This document shows positions 40,101-49,599 of a stretch of 64,000 bases of DNA, in pieces. Each line of letters begins with the position of its first letter. The first letter of the stretch is position 1. The DNA is from Phlebotomus papatasi (taxonomy: Eukaryota > Arthropoda > Insecta > Diptera > Psychodidae). Below the pieces are notes generated by a model that was given only the letters and a program-made list of their open reading frames with translations, was not told the origin of the DNA and did not search any database. The stretch covers positions 41,106,001 to 41,170,000 of the forward strand of contig NC_077222.1 in the NCBI RefSeq assembly GCF_024763615.1. The letters are read 5' to 3'. Both the position numbers and the translations under genes were made by a program.

Positions 40101-43100
40101 TAATTGATTTTACCAAACAAAAAAGATTTAACTGGGATTCTTATAAATATAAATTATTTTACAAGATTTTTTTTTTCAAAATTTGGAATTTACTCAAAAA
40201 GAACTCCAAACTTTAATGATATCACGATTTTATAGAATTTCGATAGGGAAGAGTCTGATGGTTGTTTGAATTGTGGTAAAATATTTTGTGATTATTTATA
40301 TAAATGTGAGAAAAATACTAATCGAGTTATTTCAATAAACTTACTTAGTGAGTATACTATGTAAGTGCCATACAAAATTACAAGATATTTTTTTTTTGAG
40401 TTTTGGAAGTAATGCTTTAAAATCAAAATATAGAAAAGTGTCTCAAATCTTAAACATGCTGGCTCTCCCCTATGTCTATAATAAATATTCAATTCACATC
40501 ATTTGTCTAGATTAGTAAAGTTATATCCCAATCCATCTCAGAAGAAAAGCTTCATGCGCACGAGTCCAAGCTTTACGCGAAATTTTATTTCCATTGGAAG
40601 CGATTTTTAATAAACTTTAATCTTAAACTTTAAGACATTATACAAAATCCTTGAGAAATGGATGTGAGTTTTGATTTCATAAAATTTTTCTGATCTGAAA
40701 GATGCCCTGTGGCAAATAGTAATGCAATTGAATTTCGAGTAAATGTAGTCGGTCGGCTCTGCAATTCGGGCAGAGGGGTTATTTATTCAATTTACTAAAT
40801 AATTTTGAATTTGCTATAATAAGGTCTAAGTGGTCTAACATTATAAAATCTATTCATAATGCAAATCAATGAAAATTTCAAAATTTACAATCAAATTACA
40901 GGTTTCAAAGACTGTTCATTTCCGATTCAAAACCGGTAGTGACCGGGATTTGTTTGAGATCCAAGTCACCCTTCTTCTTCTTATTCTATTTTATGTAAGG
41001 CTGTCGGACTAACTCGGGTCCATATAGCCAATCAATTGTCATCCAAATTATGCGAATGATAGACGTCAAACCGTTTGAAATTCAACATTATTGTTTTAAA
41101 GGTGGAAGTTTATATGGAATGAATCATGACCCTATGGACATGTTTTCTGAATTTGAAACATTCTATTTGACAATATTTTTCAAGCAATTCTCCAAATTCA
41201 TCCAAAACAGCAGGATTTATTTTCCGATTTATGTAAGGAATTATTAGTATTTCCTACCGACTTATTTTCCGATTTCCGAATAAACGAAGTCGCTATCTCT
41301 AAATGTTTTGATTATAGCTCTGATAATGGTCAGATGGACAAGCGAATAGCCTAACATAATCATTCATAAACCGTCTGATTTTGAACTTGCTAACTAGAAT
41401 GTCTATCGCCGATTAATCTGATTTTATCTATTACTTCTATCAGTAGGAATGCTTAAGAAAAACCGGTTCAAAATAAAAATGCCATTCCTTTTTAAGAGAA
41501 TTAGTAAATATTATATTAGTTCTATTTAAATCACAGCAGTCAATATGATGAGATAAGAAAACAATGACATTGATTATGGTCATAAGAGGCAAAACAGTTA
41601 GCGATTTAGACTTGGAGTTTTCTAGAACGCTTTTTAATAAATTAATTCCATGAAGCGAAACATGATATTCATTCGTTATTAAATGGTCTTTCTGCGTAGA
41701 ACAAGGAATAATATTTGGATGCCACTCACGTGAACCTTTCGTCTGCAACAAACTACTGCAATTCGAATGAATACATATAGCAAACCCTCTCGATGTAAAG
41801 ATCTCGCAACAAAAAAAAATATGCTGAAAGTAAACAGTGTTGTGATTTATCATTAATTTGTTGTTTATCTCGTTCCGTAAATCTTCTTCACTTAATACTG
41901 CATAATATTTCGTTAAAGGTCTTTTTTGTGCGTCAATTCCGGTGCCACATTTATTATAGCCATAAAACAGCTCCCATAAGCAATACTGATGAGTGCTCAA
42001 GCCACTTCTAGCTGGTAAAACTTTACCAACTTCATGGCATCATTAATGCCGAAGATGATGAGAAGGTCAGAAGAATTCTTTACGTGAAATGTGTATTATA
42101 TTATTGAAAATGCTAAGACGTCAAGGAGAACATCTAACAAAATCACCACTAGATCAACATTTTCATGGCTACAAACAATTAATTGTATTAACCAATATAA
42201 TAAAAGAGAAATCGACTGTCTTAGAATACTAATTAGGTGATCATGAAGTACCTTGTGTTTCATCTATAACATTGTAAATTCTTTTTCTATTTTGCTCTAA
42301 ATTAACTAGATTCAAAAGAGTCCGTGAGATCAAAGAGAGCCAAACGCCCTCGAGCACCATCCATTTCGGATTATCGTCCCGAACCCAAGCAGAATCTCGA
42401 CGAACCACGAGATGACCAACAACCTGTTGACATCCCACCTGGATTTCTCTCACCATCTGTTCGCGAATACCTTGAGCTTGGAAGATCGATTCCCGGTGAG
42501 ACAAAACACCCTCCTATGCATTTTATAAGTTTATATACTAAATTATTGATTCATTTCAGGTCGTCCCGGCACTGACTATCCCATCCTCTCGGCAATCCCC
42601 TACACGAACTTCTACTGTGACGATCAACCATATCCGGGCTTCTTTGCCGATATGGACACAAGATGTCAAGGTGAACGTTCGACACATGCAATTAATCTCG
42701 TCTTTGTTCATCTCCGCCAACCTCTATTAATGCAGACTGAGTGTTATTTTGTAAATTGTTTGCACAAGAAAACTCGCGAGGAAGTTTTATGCTCAACTTG
42801 TGTGCCAATTTCATTATGTTTACCACAAGTTTACAGCAGAAAAGTTTAAGATAGCAATTGCTGATATCGCCCATCTATTGTTGTTTCATTGTTGAACTTA
42901 CAACTTTTAAAAATTGACTATAGCCAAATTAATGGACCATTTAAAATTATCAAGTTTGTATCCATTTTCCATTTTTATAATTAATAATTTGAGAACGACA
43001 AAGTATATGGGGAACCTATACACTGACCACTACGAAATAGTTCTGAGATAGAAAATTAGGTTTAACGGTTACTGAATTGCCCCTAAGGAACTCTTAAGTT

Positions 43101-46100
43101 TTGCAGTTTACCATGAAAGGTATTTACTATTTAACTTTAAAAAAGTTTCTTCAATAGTTTAAATAATTAGTCATTTTCCTATAATTATAATTTTTATGAC
43201 ATTTCCTACGTTTTGCACAAAGCAGCAAATAAAATATGTTGCGCGATTCTTAATAAAAAGGTGCTATTTGTTACTCTCAATAATATTTGCTATGAAGCAA
43301 ATAGTTTAAGTGCACTATAAATAGTAGACTTCAACGAAAAAGAAGAATTCAAAATATTAGAATAATGAAATATTTAGCTGTCTTGAAGTTGAAGATAAAA
43401 AACTTCATATATAGTATTCTACCTCCGTAATTTCAATGGATTGCTAAATTAAGTTGTTCAAACTAGAATTATCCAAATAATTTTGAATAAGTAACTTAGG
43501 ATAAAGTTATGATTCACTTTCATAACTCACGTTGAAACAATGCTCTATTGAGAAATAGACAAGTTCTAGCGGATGAACGCAATGATACATAATTTAGTTT
43601 GTGATTGAAGTCCAGTATAATCCGATAAAATTCTTGTTTGTTCAGAATATGATAGATAGAGAAATGCAATTAGATGGTCAAACATCTTAATTTTCTTATA
43701 AAAAAAACATTAATAGCAATGATTCACTTAAACTGACTTTAAATTAAAAATCCCAAAATTATAAAAAAATTAAGTTTCGTTTAAAAAAAAATACAAAATA
43801 AGAATAAAAAGGATTTTCAAAAATTTAATTTTAATATTAGAGTAAAGTGATATAAGTTGGACATAGTGTTACAAGTTGGACCATTCGCTGGTACAAGTTG
43901 GACATGGCGTTTTTCTTGATAAATACAGTACAAAATTTGTTTTTAAGCACAAGGAACCAAATTTTAAAACTAAAGCATTAAAAATATACAAATAAAAATG
44001 AAGTACTAAATTAATCAAGAAAAAAAGCCCTGTCCAACTTGTACCACTTTTCCCTATGTGACAAAATTTTACCATTTTGAAAATGTCCTCCCAATTATGC
44101 CTGAAAGTAAAAACAAACGAAACAAAAATTTTCCAAAAATATTTTTGTTTAAGAATAATTTTATAATAAAATACTGATCAATTAAAGTTTTTAAAGTAAA
44201 AATACAAGAAGCGAAAAACATTTCAGGGTATAAAACAGTATTTAAAGAACGATATAAGGTAAGGAAAGCATGTATCGACCAAGAAAGATGGATCGTTACC
44301 TTAAAATAAAATGTTGTTTCTTTTTGAGAATTATTTGTTATTTTTACGAATTATTTCATCAAAATGTGTTCCATTAGCAAATCATGAAAGAAATTTTGCA
44401 AAAAACAACTAGTAAAAGTTTCAAAAAATAAAAAAAATCTTTGGGGTGACGATACAACCTTCATGGTCAATACTTGCTTCACTTAGCTCATTCACATCTT
44501 TTTGTGAATACTGTTTCCTACTCAGAAAGTTATTTCTCTCATATTTGTACTTAAAAAATCAGTAATTTATAAATTACTCATAATTATTTTTACTAATTAA
44601 TTATTTTTTACTATTTATAATATTATTCTTAAACAAAAATACTTTTGTTTCGATTGTTTTGACTTCTAGAATACATTTTTACATAAAATCAAATTTGATC
44701 GAAATACTCCCAAAATCGAATTTTAAGAGTTTTAACAGTGAAATCATCAAGTGAATTTTGACATAATAAAAATTCGGATTAAAAAGGAGTACAAAAGGAT
44801 TTTTAACACTTGGAGGAAGTGCGGCACCTTTGAAATTGTGTTTTTTCTTCTATTTATAAAAGGAATCATAATATAATACATTTTTAAGATTAGTATATCG
44901 AGCTAAATTATATCTTGCTCCATTTAAAAGTGAGAGAAAAAGGTATACCTTTTTTGAAAGTATACCGCATTTTAATGGTGCCCCAGGTTCCCCTACTGGG
45001 GATTGAGTACTATAAATTCAAATTCTTACAACGTAAAAGCTTTATTCGTTATTAAACCAATACTACTTTTAATCTATTTAGGGTAAAAAAAAAACTTTTT
45101 TATAAGCATTAATTCTAGAATCAAGACTGAGATCAAGATAAAGATATTTCCTATATTTTAGTCTCTGAAATTCCGGAGATAGTGATTAAAGAAATATTAT
45201 ATTATATATTTATATATTATATTTCATTCTTAAAATATTTCATTTTTTAAACATGAAATTTATGTGTGTAGGGTGAAAGGAATACCTATTGATAGGATTG
45301 ATACCTCTTTAGAGGAAAAGGTAGATTAGAGAAAAACGTAAAGTTAATTATATTAGAACATATCTGAGACGTATGTTGTTCTTGGAACCGAGATCTACAA
45401 CTGGTGAAAATTTGGTAATCATCCGAATACTCATTCATTTTTTTCGAAAAAAAAATATACACAGGCAACATAGGAAATCGTTAACTTCTAATGGCTCTCC
45501 TGGAAAAGTTATTATTCTGAGATAGCATAGTATAGGCAGGGCCAAAGGAACACATCGACGCTTCCATTCCATACTATGCTATCTCAGTATGACAACTTTT
45601 CAGGAGAGCCATTTCAAGTTGGCGATTTCTTGTGGTACCCGTGTAATTTTTTTTATCTCGTCAACCGGACGTCGGATGACCAAAAATTTTTACTAGTAGT
45701 TGTAGATCTTGGTCTCAGAAACAACATATCCCTCGGAGTAATGTAAATTTAAGTCAATTTAGGCAGGGAACACTTTCATCTTAGCAATTTCATCAAAATA
45801 CTGAAATTTATTTAATGCATCTAATAAAATGCAAATAATATGAAAATGTTAATTTAACATTTTCTATAAGAATGGATCTTCAAATTTCATATCCCATAAT
45901 ACAGAAAATAGGGTCATGATACGATTTCTTAAAGTTCCAATAGATGTTCCTTCAACCCTATATAGAATGGGAGCGTTAATATAACATATAAGAGAATCTG
46001 AAAGTTTTGTAAAATTGTCAAATGTTGACTGTTTTCACTATAAGGTAAAAACAATTATCATCAATACGACAAAAATTGACCAAAACTTTCTTATAATCCA

Positions 46101-48148
46101 TAATATTCGTTCTTCCAGAACTGATGATAATTTTAAACTAGAATTTTTCACGAATTATTTCAATATTTAAAAATTGAATTAACAAAGTATATATCAATAA
46201 CTTTTATTTAGCAGTACTCAGGTGTTGCATTATGAAAATTACTAAATGAGGTGGGGTATAAAATTATCATACTTGTAAGTAAATCTTTTAATCCTTTTAG
46301 TCTTTATCTTTCATTAGCGCTTATGTTATAGTTTTTTAATCTAGTGCTAAGCTTTTTGATGTTCCTTTTTTTGAGTTTTTGAAATTTTATTCTATTTCAT
46401 AATTCTTGATTTGTCAGATTACACTAATTTTTGTTAAAATTTAGTTTCTTTCCCGACCAAAAATTATATTTTAAATTTGAATTTTTATTAACCAAAAATA
46501 TGTTTTATTATCTTGCGCAATGTAGTATTGGATCTAAATGCGGGTCATTTTTAGTGAAGACAATATTCTCTTTCTCATTAATTTCTTTTCTTTTGCTCAT
46601 GATTGATAATTTTGAAACATTTTGAAAAACTCTCCTTGCAAAATTGATCAAAATTTTCTTGATAAGTAATCTAAAATTGCTTAGTTAGCAATTGTTACAA
46701 TAAAATTGGCATTGGTTTTAAGTTTTTTCTTTCAATTAATGAAATCTAGCTAGACTTATTGTGTTAAAATCTTGTAAAAATTTCATAAATTGCGTTTGGG
46801 GCGGGGTTTAGGCGATAGGTCACTATGACTTTTGCCTTTTATATAAAAAAAATACAAAATAAACACCGAGAAAAATGTGGATGGTAAAATTTACCATCCT
46901 CCATACAAAATTCTAATGGCCGGATAGTAAAAAAGTCACCCAGCAAACGCGATATTAAATTGGACTGTCAAAAATTGTAGAATCTATTGCATGGATAGTA
47001 AATTCTAATAGCCGGATGGTAAATTCTAATATCCCCGGATATTAGATTTTACTAGCCGGATGGTAAATTTTACTGGCAGGATAGTAAATTTTACTAGCCG
47101 GATATTAGAATGAAAAATGTCGGAAAAATTTATTTTTCCTTATTTTCATTGCTTTTTTTGGCCATTGTTTGAGGGCTTGGGGCCCTTCTTGGATGATATT
47201 CTCTGTATTTCAAGCCATTTTGGTGCGTGAAAATTGACGACTGCGCCGAGATTTGAACACGCGACCTTTGTGATGACAGTCCAGCATCTTCCAGCTGCGC
47301 CACGAATTGCTATAATGTATTCAAAGCATATCGGGAACCGTTGCATCGGCACCCACGATATTCCAAAATGACATTCTAACAGCAGGATGGCAAATTTTAC
47401 TGGCTTGGATAGTAATTTCAATACAAATTACTATCCTCCGTTAAAATTTACTGTCTTCCAGTTAAATTTTAACATCTAATATGCGGTCAATAAAATTTAC
47501 TTACCAGATATTAGAATCTAAGAGAGGTCAAGGTAAAATCTAAATGAGGATAGTAGATTTTACCATCCGGCTGTTAGAATTTACGATGCATAGGATAGTA
47601 AATTTTAAAATGTCAATATGGTAGATTCTAAAGGAAAGTTTCTATGGAGGATGGTATTTTCTACTATCTTTTGAGATAGTAGAATTTAAAGACACGATTT
47701 GTAGAAAATACCATCCAAATTTTTCTCGGTGAAAAGGTTCAATTTAAATTTTGAATCAACACAATATCATTTTAAACATATTATTAAGTAATCACAAAAC
47801 TACAATTGAAATTGAAAACATTAGGGTTCAATTACCAGTCTGTGTGAGGTTGGAGTAAATAAATTTCAGAGTAATATTGATTGCATACTAATTTGATATT
47901 TTACTTCCCAACACCCAATAGGATGGCATTACTGTGACATTGATGGACGGCAAGCGAGTTTCCTCTGCCCAAATGGTACTCAATTCTCCCAAGCAGTTTT
48001 CGTCTGTGACTGGTGGTTTAATGTACGCTGTGATCTCTCACCCCGCCTCTACTCCATCAATGCGCGACTCTATCAAACACCCAAAGTGAATCCAACGCGA
48101 CCACATCGAATCATTACAAAGCAACTGATTGATGATATTTTCAATTAA
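13098..48148 (+). CDS. CPAP1-type cuticular protein with one chitin-binding (CBM14/peritrophin-A) domain, 4 exons
   Basis: Coding exons are 13098-13158, 42310-42495, 42560-42670 and 47922-48148. All three introns are phase 1 with GT/AG borders, giving 585 nt and 194 residues plus stop. Residues 1-20 (MIFRVSLIALCIFGYSVLTT) form a clear signal peptide. A basic stretch at 27-33 (RSKRAKR) could be a proprotein cleavage site. Residues 101-156 hold six cysteines (102, 118, 124, 135, 148, 156) in the peritrophin-A pattern, with the aromatic-rich core GWHYCD ... FVCDWWFNVRC typical of chitin binding. Such single-domain proteins (CPAP1) are secreted by epidermis or trachea into cuticle. The 29 kb first intron carries many transposons. 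The link of exon 1 to exon 2 rests on phase, signal peptide and orientation. I cannot assign the CPAP1 subgroup with certainty. Confidence 0.88.
14315..14495. mobile_element. MITE family C, copy 1
   Basis: Left GGGGCAGCTTTGAAATTGGG pairs with right TCCAATTTCAAAGCTGCCTC. The internal block TTGAGCCTTATCATGATACA is shared with the copy at 37502-37687. About 181 bp, non-coding, in intron 1 of CPAP1. Confidence 0.68.
14669..14686 (+). repeat. Harbinger left terminal inverted repeat
   Basis: GGGGTGCAATTCTGAAGT, exact complement of the right end. Confidence 0.9.
15615..16568 (+). pseudogene. Harbinger Myb/SANT-like DNA-binding protein with one in-frame stop
   Basis: ATG at 15615 (MPNNTRNRVNG) is followed by a likely 63-nt intron (15648-15710, GTAAGT ... 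TTTCAG). The frame is open either way because 63 is a multiple of three. The Myb/SANT-like trihelix region runs NRIQRITQAQKQELLRLVEQ ... WNYVAEKLNRIPGA, then a TGA, then RDGKEWRKVYANMKALTKRK. Frame and family pattern continue across the TGA, so it is a single nonsense change in the DNA-binding domain. A downstream ATG at 15912 would give only a 218-residue C-terminal part. The C-terminus contains a helical segment (SNVERSLEISERHVNAFETF), as in Harbinger partner proteins, which carry the transposase to the nucleus and DNA ends. Function in this copy is doubtful unless readthrough or an allele without the stop exists. Confidence 0.8.
16793..17953 (-). CDS. PIF/Harbinger transposase (HARBI1-like), 2 exons, apparently intact
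   Basis: Exon 1 is 17953-17841, starting MYAGILLPLVYYENKLSMRI. An 84-bp intron (GTAAAT ... TTTTAAG) is followed by exon 2 (17756-16793), giving 358 residues. The DDE_Tnp_4 catalytic triad is visible: D156 in GLIDGTHV, D235 in LWGDSAYA and E271 in HKIERCFAVLKGRWRSL. A helix-turn-helix-like region (about residues 75-115, ISQTMVSRFIKKLC) precedes it. No stop or frameshift is seen, and length and motif spacing fit active family members. It would cut and rejoin the element ends, together with the Myb/SANT partner encoded on the other strand. Exon 1 is chosen because splicing restores a conserved N-terminus (LRDELNPFHIAEPRFREIYR). Confidence 0.92.
18240..18257 (-). repeat. Harbinger right terminal inverted repeat
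   Basis: Exact inverted copy of 14669-14686, preceded inward by a palindromic CTAGTCATGACTAG at 18222-18235. Confidence 0.9.
18751..18822 (-). repeat. tRNA-derived SINE head (pol III A and B boxes)
   Basis: On minus, the A-box-like TGGCGCAATAAG (18812-18801) and B-box-like GTGTTCAAGTCC (18762-18751) are spaced as in tRNA. The cloverleaf pairing looks poor, so this is a SINE or tRNA relic rather than a functional tRNA. It lacks an identifiable tail. Confidence 0.5.
18823..21125. other. Intronic filler, nothing recognised
   Basis: AT-rich sequence in CPAP1 intron 1. Only short homopolymer runs and chance frames are seen. Confidence 0.4.
21126..21343. mobile_element. MITE family D, copy 1
   Basis: The inverted arms include CTTAACGTAATTATAATCAA on the left and its near-complement on the right (TTATAATTACGTTAAG). 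A second inverted pair (AAGCCGTTTCTTGGCTTAAG) lies between them. The related copy is 28038-28163. Confidence 0.72.
21435..21575. mobile_element. 141-bp hairpin MITE
   Basis: Arms beginning AGGCTGATCCTCGAGAATTA and ending in its complement pair over about 43 bp, continuing through AGCTGTAAAATTTGGCAGTA with few mismatches. Non-coding. Confidence 0.72.
21776..22216. mobile_element. 441-bp foldback MITE with ~200-bp arms, TAA target duplication
   Basis: The left arm from 21776 (GGGCAGAATCACATTGACAG) is answered by the right arm ending CTGTCAATGTGATTCTGCCC at 22216. Almost the whole element is a palindrome around a short AT-rich centre. Small asymmetries (for example extra TTAACGGTGACGGTG on the right) are present. 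TAA flanks both sides (21773-21775, 22217-22219), matching the 3-bp preference of PIF/Harbinger or a TA target. Confidence 0.85.
22220..22440. mobile_element. MITE abutting the foldback element
   Basis: The ends CTCTTTCGCGTCCATAGG (22220-22237) and its exact complement (22423-22440) form terminal inverted repeats. Further inward, ATTTACATTAATTGAAATCT pairs with its complement. CTAA lies at both flanks (22216-22219 and 22441-22444), so its left duplication overlaps the right flank of the neighbouring foldback. Confidence 0.82.
22445..25679. other. Intronic filler, nothing recognised
   Basis: AT-rich CPAP1 intron sequence with AT dinucleotide runs near 23250-23570. I see no exon with splice sites, RNA gene or paired ends. 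Confidence 0.4.
25680..25856. mobile_element. MITE family B, copy 2
   Basis: Left GGGGAATTCTGTAACGAAAT and right complement GGAATTCTGTAACGGTATGA, with internal ATGACAATTATATGACAAAT-like blocks shared with 12105-12313. Confidence 0.72.
25902..25969 (-). repeat. tRNA-like element (A and B boxes), SINE head or tRNA relic
   Basis: On minus, TCAAGTGGTAGAGCACTCGC is a canonical D-arm/A box and GGATTCGAATCC a canonical T-arm/B box. The acceptor arms (GGGCACT at the 5' side, AGGGG-type context at the 3' side) do not pair properly and the anticodon arm is irregular. A tRNA-derived SINE fragment is more likely than a working tRNA. Confidence 0.55.
25970..28037. other. Intronic filler, nothing recognised
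   Basis: No paired ends or exon signals were found. Frames at 26619-26879 and 27035-27310 lack splice context and look like chance. Confidence 0.35.
28038..28163. mobile_element. MITE family D, copy 2 (internally deleted)
   Basis: It begins AACACACCTACGACTTAAGT like the copy at 21126 and ends in an inverted CTCGGCTTAAACCGTAAGTC. It is about 90 bp shorter than copy 1, having lost one inner arm. Confidence 0.65.
28821..29604. repeat. Long imperfect palindrome within family E
   Basis: Arms of about 230-245 bp (28821-29053 and 29358-29604) pair with roughly 80% identity by eye. They contain CGCCATCTTGATTTGA and TGAAATTTTAGTATGTTGTA. The spacer is ~300 bp. The second arm is also matched by 62900-63045. 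Confidence 0.75.
29672..29924. mobile_element. Inverted-repeat unit nested in family E
   Basis: ATATCGACCACTCAGAATAT ... is answered by ... ATATTCTGAGTGGTCGATAT over about 35 bp. It is probably a ~250-bp MITE inserted into, or captured by, the larger element. Confidence 0.68.
30341..33171. other. Intronic filler with one repeat-like tract
   Basis: Mostly AT-rich. A GC-richer stretch at about 31020-31200 (including GACCGGACAGACAGACGTAT) resembles dispersed repeat sequence but has no partner in this window. A short (AAT)n run lies at 32282-32303. Confidence 0.35.
33172..34233. mobile_element. ~1.06 kb TA-flanked MITE related to family A
   Basis: Left TAGGGTAAGGACTCATAATT and right complement TAGGGTAAAGGCTCATAATT form the ends, with TA tips. 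The block after the left end (TTTTTTTGTTACTATC ... TTGTTTAGAAACTTGGC) resembles the family A interior, so it is a diverged or composite relative. Short repeats of ATTTTGGACAACTTGG-like units lie inside. Confidence 0.72.
34234..37501. other. Intronic filler, nothing recognised
   Basis: Several short frames occur (34403-34947, 36248-36472, 36809-37018), but none has splice context or a recognisable motif. Confidence 0.35.
37502..37687. mobile_element. MITE family C, copy 2
   Basis: It shares GGGGCAGCTTTAAACTAAAT and TTGAGCCTTATCAT with 14315-14495 and has a weakly paired right end (AAGGCGCCTAACTTCCCT). Confidence 0.5.
38593..38809. mobile_element. 217-bp foldback MITE
   Basis: Left GGGCCAATTTTTAAAACTCT and right complement GGGTCAATTTTCTAAAATGT start arms of about 70 bp. 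The arms also contain GTGGCCGAGAGAAATTGACT paired with its near-complement. Confidence 0.75.
38810..41439. other. Intronic filler, nothing recognised
   Basis: No paired ends, exon signals or RNA genes were found. Confidence 0.35.
41440..42000 (-). other. Unrecognised 187-codon open frame
   Basis: The frame is open for 561 nt, unusually long for sequence this AT-rich. The first residue listed is a TTG, and the first in-frame ATG comes about 50 codons later. The open frame reaches back to a TGA about 40 bp further. I recognise no domain. Composition is Cys/His/Asn-rich, with a hydrophobic patch (LTVLPLMTIINVIVFLSHHI). It lies antisense in CPAP1 intron 1, just before exon 2. It may be an exon of a nested gene, a transposon-derived fragment or chance. 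Confidence 0.25.
42310..42495 (+). CDS. CPAP1 exon 2 (basic linker)
   Basis: The acceptor is TTAACTAG|ATTC and the donor CCCG|GTGAGA. It encodes the basic segment RSKRAKRPRAPS, an acidic/proline region and IPPGFLSPSVREYLELGRSI. The last region is a conserved pre-domain segment in CPAP1 proteins as I know them. Confidence 0.85.
42560..42670 (+). CDS. CPAP1 exon 3 (first half of chitin-binding domain)
   Basis: The intron before it is only 64 bp. Acceptor CATTTCAG, donor CAAG|GTGAAC. It encodes GRPGTDYPILSAIPYTNFYC and the first two domain cysteines. Confidence 0.9.
42671..43840. other. CPAP1 intron 3, left part: nothing recognised
   Basis: AT-rich sequence without visible repeats or exons. 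Confidence 0.4.
43841..44054. mobile_element. ~214-bp MITE with TACAAGTTGGAC subrepeats
   Basis: The unit TACAAGTTGGAC appears three times at the left (43853-43902, one copy with TATAAG). It recurs inverted at the right as GTCCAACTTGTA, with TTTTTCTTGAT / ATCAAGAAAAA pairing further in. The ends are AGTAAAGTG and CACTTTTCCCT. Confidence 0.6.
44811..44995. mobile_element. Possible MITE family C, copy 3 (diverged)
   Basis: The left end GGAAGTGCGGCACCTTTGAA and an inverted right end (GGTGCCCCAGGTTCCCC) resemble family C, with a similar length. Weak. Confidence 0.35.
45330..45760. repeat. Degenerate foldback, arms about 200 bp
   Basis: The inner arms are strong: ATGGCTCTCCTGGAAAAGTT ... GAGATAGCATAGTAT pairs with ATACTATGCTATCTC ... 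AACTTTTCAGGAGAGCCATT. The outer arms (GAGATCTACAACTGGTGAAA with its complement) are more diverged. Probably an old foldback transposon. Confidence 0.7.
46864..47731. mobile_element. 868-bp inverted-repeat element built of short subrepeats
   Basis: The ends CACCGAGAAAAATGTGGATG and its near-complement at 47709-47731 are inverted. Between them, variants of GGATGGTAAATTTTACTAGC and GGATATTAGAATTT occur a dozen or more times on both strands. A tRNA-derived SINE (about 47140-47320) interrupts the pattern. No protein is encoded. Confidence 0.75.
47140..47320 (-). mobile_element. tRNA-derived SINE inserted in the subrepeat element
   Basis: On minus, A box TGGCGCAGCTGG (47302-47291) and B box GTGTTCAAATCTC (47260-47248) have tRNA spacing. 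A ~100-bp body follows, ending in an A-rich tail (CCAAAAAAAGCAATGAAAAT). The surrounding element's repeat pattern is absent here, as expected for an insertion. Exact ends are uncertain. Confidence 0.6.
47922..48148 (+). CDS. CPAP1 exon 4 (rest of chitin-binding domain and C-terminus)
   Basis: Acceptor CACCCAATAG. It encodes cysteines 3-6 of the domain and an Arg/Lys-rich tail ending KQLIDDIFN, then TAA at 48146-48148. No close AATAAA is seen; ATAAATTA at about 48264 and AATAAA near 48569 are possible polyadenylation signals. Confidence 0.9.
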
Positions 48149-49599
48149 TTGCATCATCACCGACAATTGCACTCAAATTACAGTTAAATCTTTCATCTCG
48201 TTGGATTCCTTCCCCACTTTTATCTTCTTTTTTTTTCTTCCTTCCAAACTTCACTTACCGAACACATAAATTATCGGGTCAATTAGAAGATTTGCAGTAA
48301 AAAATTCACCATGAACATTCTATTAGGAGTTTACAAAAAAAAAACATATCTAGAGCAGTGCCATCCAATACAATTACTTTTTGCGAAGAAAAATGTATTT
48401 CCTCCTTCATAATTTTCAACAAGAAATTAAGACAAACAGAAGCATAGAGAAAAGTACAAGTAATTTGGCTCATTAAATCTTATCAAGTGTGTTAATTTAA
48501 GATACAAATTCCTTGTAAATATATTTTGTAAGTTTTTTTTTTATATACAAGTGATTAAAAAATATGAAATAAAAAAAAATGTGAGCGAAGTGGAAAGGTC
48601 GCTGGAAAAAAATTTGATCTCTTATTTTAAGATATCGCCCAATCCGAATTTGCCTGAAAGTTGGCAAATGAACACAACCCAAGTTACCAAATGATTCAAA
48701 ATCAACTTTACCTGGACAATTCAACGGTTCTAATTTCTCGAAATGAAACGGAGTGCAATGACATAAATTATCTATTCTACTGGTATTCATATGATGTCTT
48801 TAATCATTCAGTGTCACATGAGCATCGTGTGAGCTTTTTTTTAAAAAAAAGTTCAAGTTGTTAGATTTTTTTTTCAATTAAGCAAATAGAGCATAGAAAT
48901 ACAAAGAACAATTAAATTCGTGAAATACAGTAAGATACGTAGTTTTCGAGAAAGATATTGACAATATAATGTGACAAAACAATGTGTGATTGCCCTATCT
49001 TAGCCGTTTTCTTAATTCTGAGATAAAGAAAGCTTAAAAATTCATATTAAGTTTAAAATCAGGAGTTAAAGAGTATAACATCAGGGGCCCATCAAGCCTA
49101 ATAAAAAGTGAAGCTATTTTTCACTTTTCCTTGTAAAAATTTTGGAGCTATTGCACCGCGACTTACAAATTCGCTCCTAGTTCTTGTATAATTTTGGCGA
49201 ACATTATGAAATATGTATTTTTATATAGCTTTTAATGCACGATTTGGAAATATATCGGTCTAATAAGTCAATTCCCTTTATGATAAAACTTGCTAATAGT
49301 CTGCAGTGCCTCTATGCAAAAACGTATGGAAAAATGAAATGTCCAGAGGCCCCTGTACACACCAAAAAGAAAAATTGATTTTAAAATATAGAGGATCCTC
49401 ACAATAAGCTGTAATATTGAAGATACTTGCTTTTACCTTAAAGAAATTTGTCATTTTAATATTTAAAGGATCGCAAAGAAAGATGATAATGAAACTCTCC
49501 TAATATCTTTATAGCAGGAATATTGATTAACGTAAAATGATTTAAGGATTTCATGATTAAAGATTTATTATTATTATTCATAGTTGAGAAGTTCTATTT
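48149..49599. other. Downstream of CPAP1: 3' UTR and intergenic filler
   Basis: It contains a T-rich stretch soon after the stop and possible polyadenylation signals. No other gene is recognised. Confidence 0.4.

Noticed and set aside
47146..47421. Minus-strand 91-codon frame
   Set aside because: It translates the tRNA-derived SINE; no protein family.
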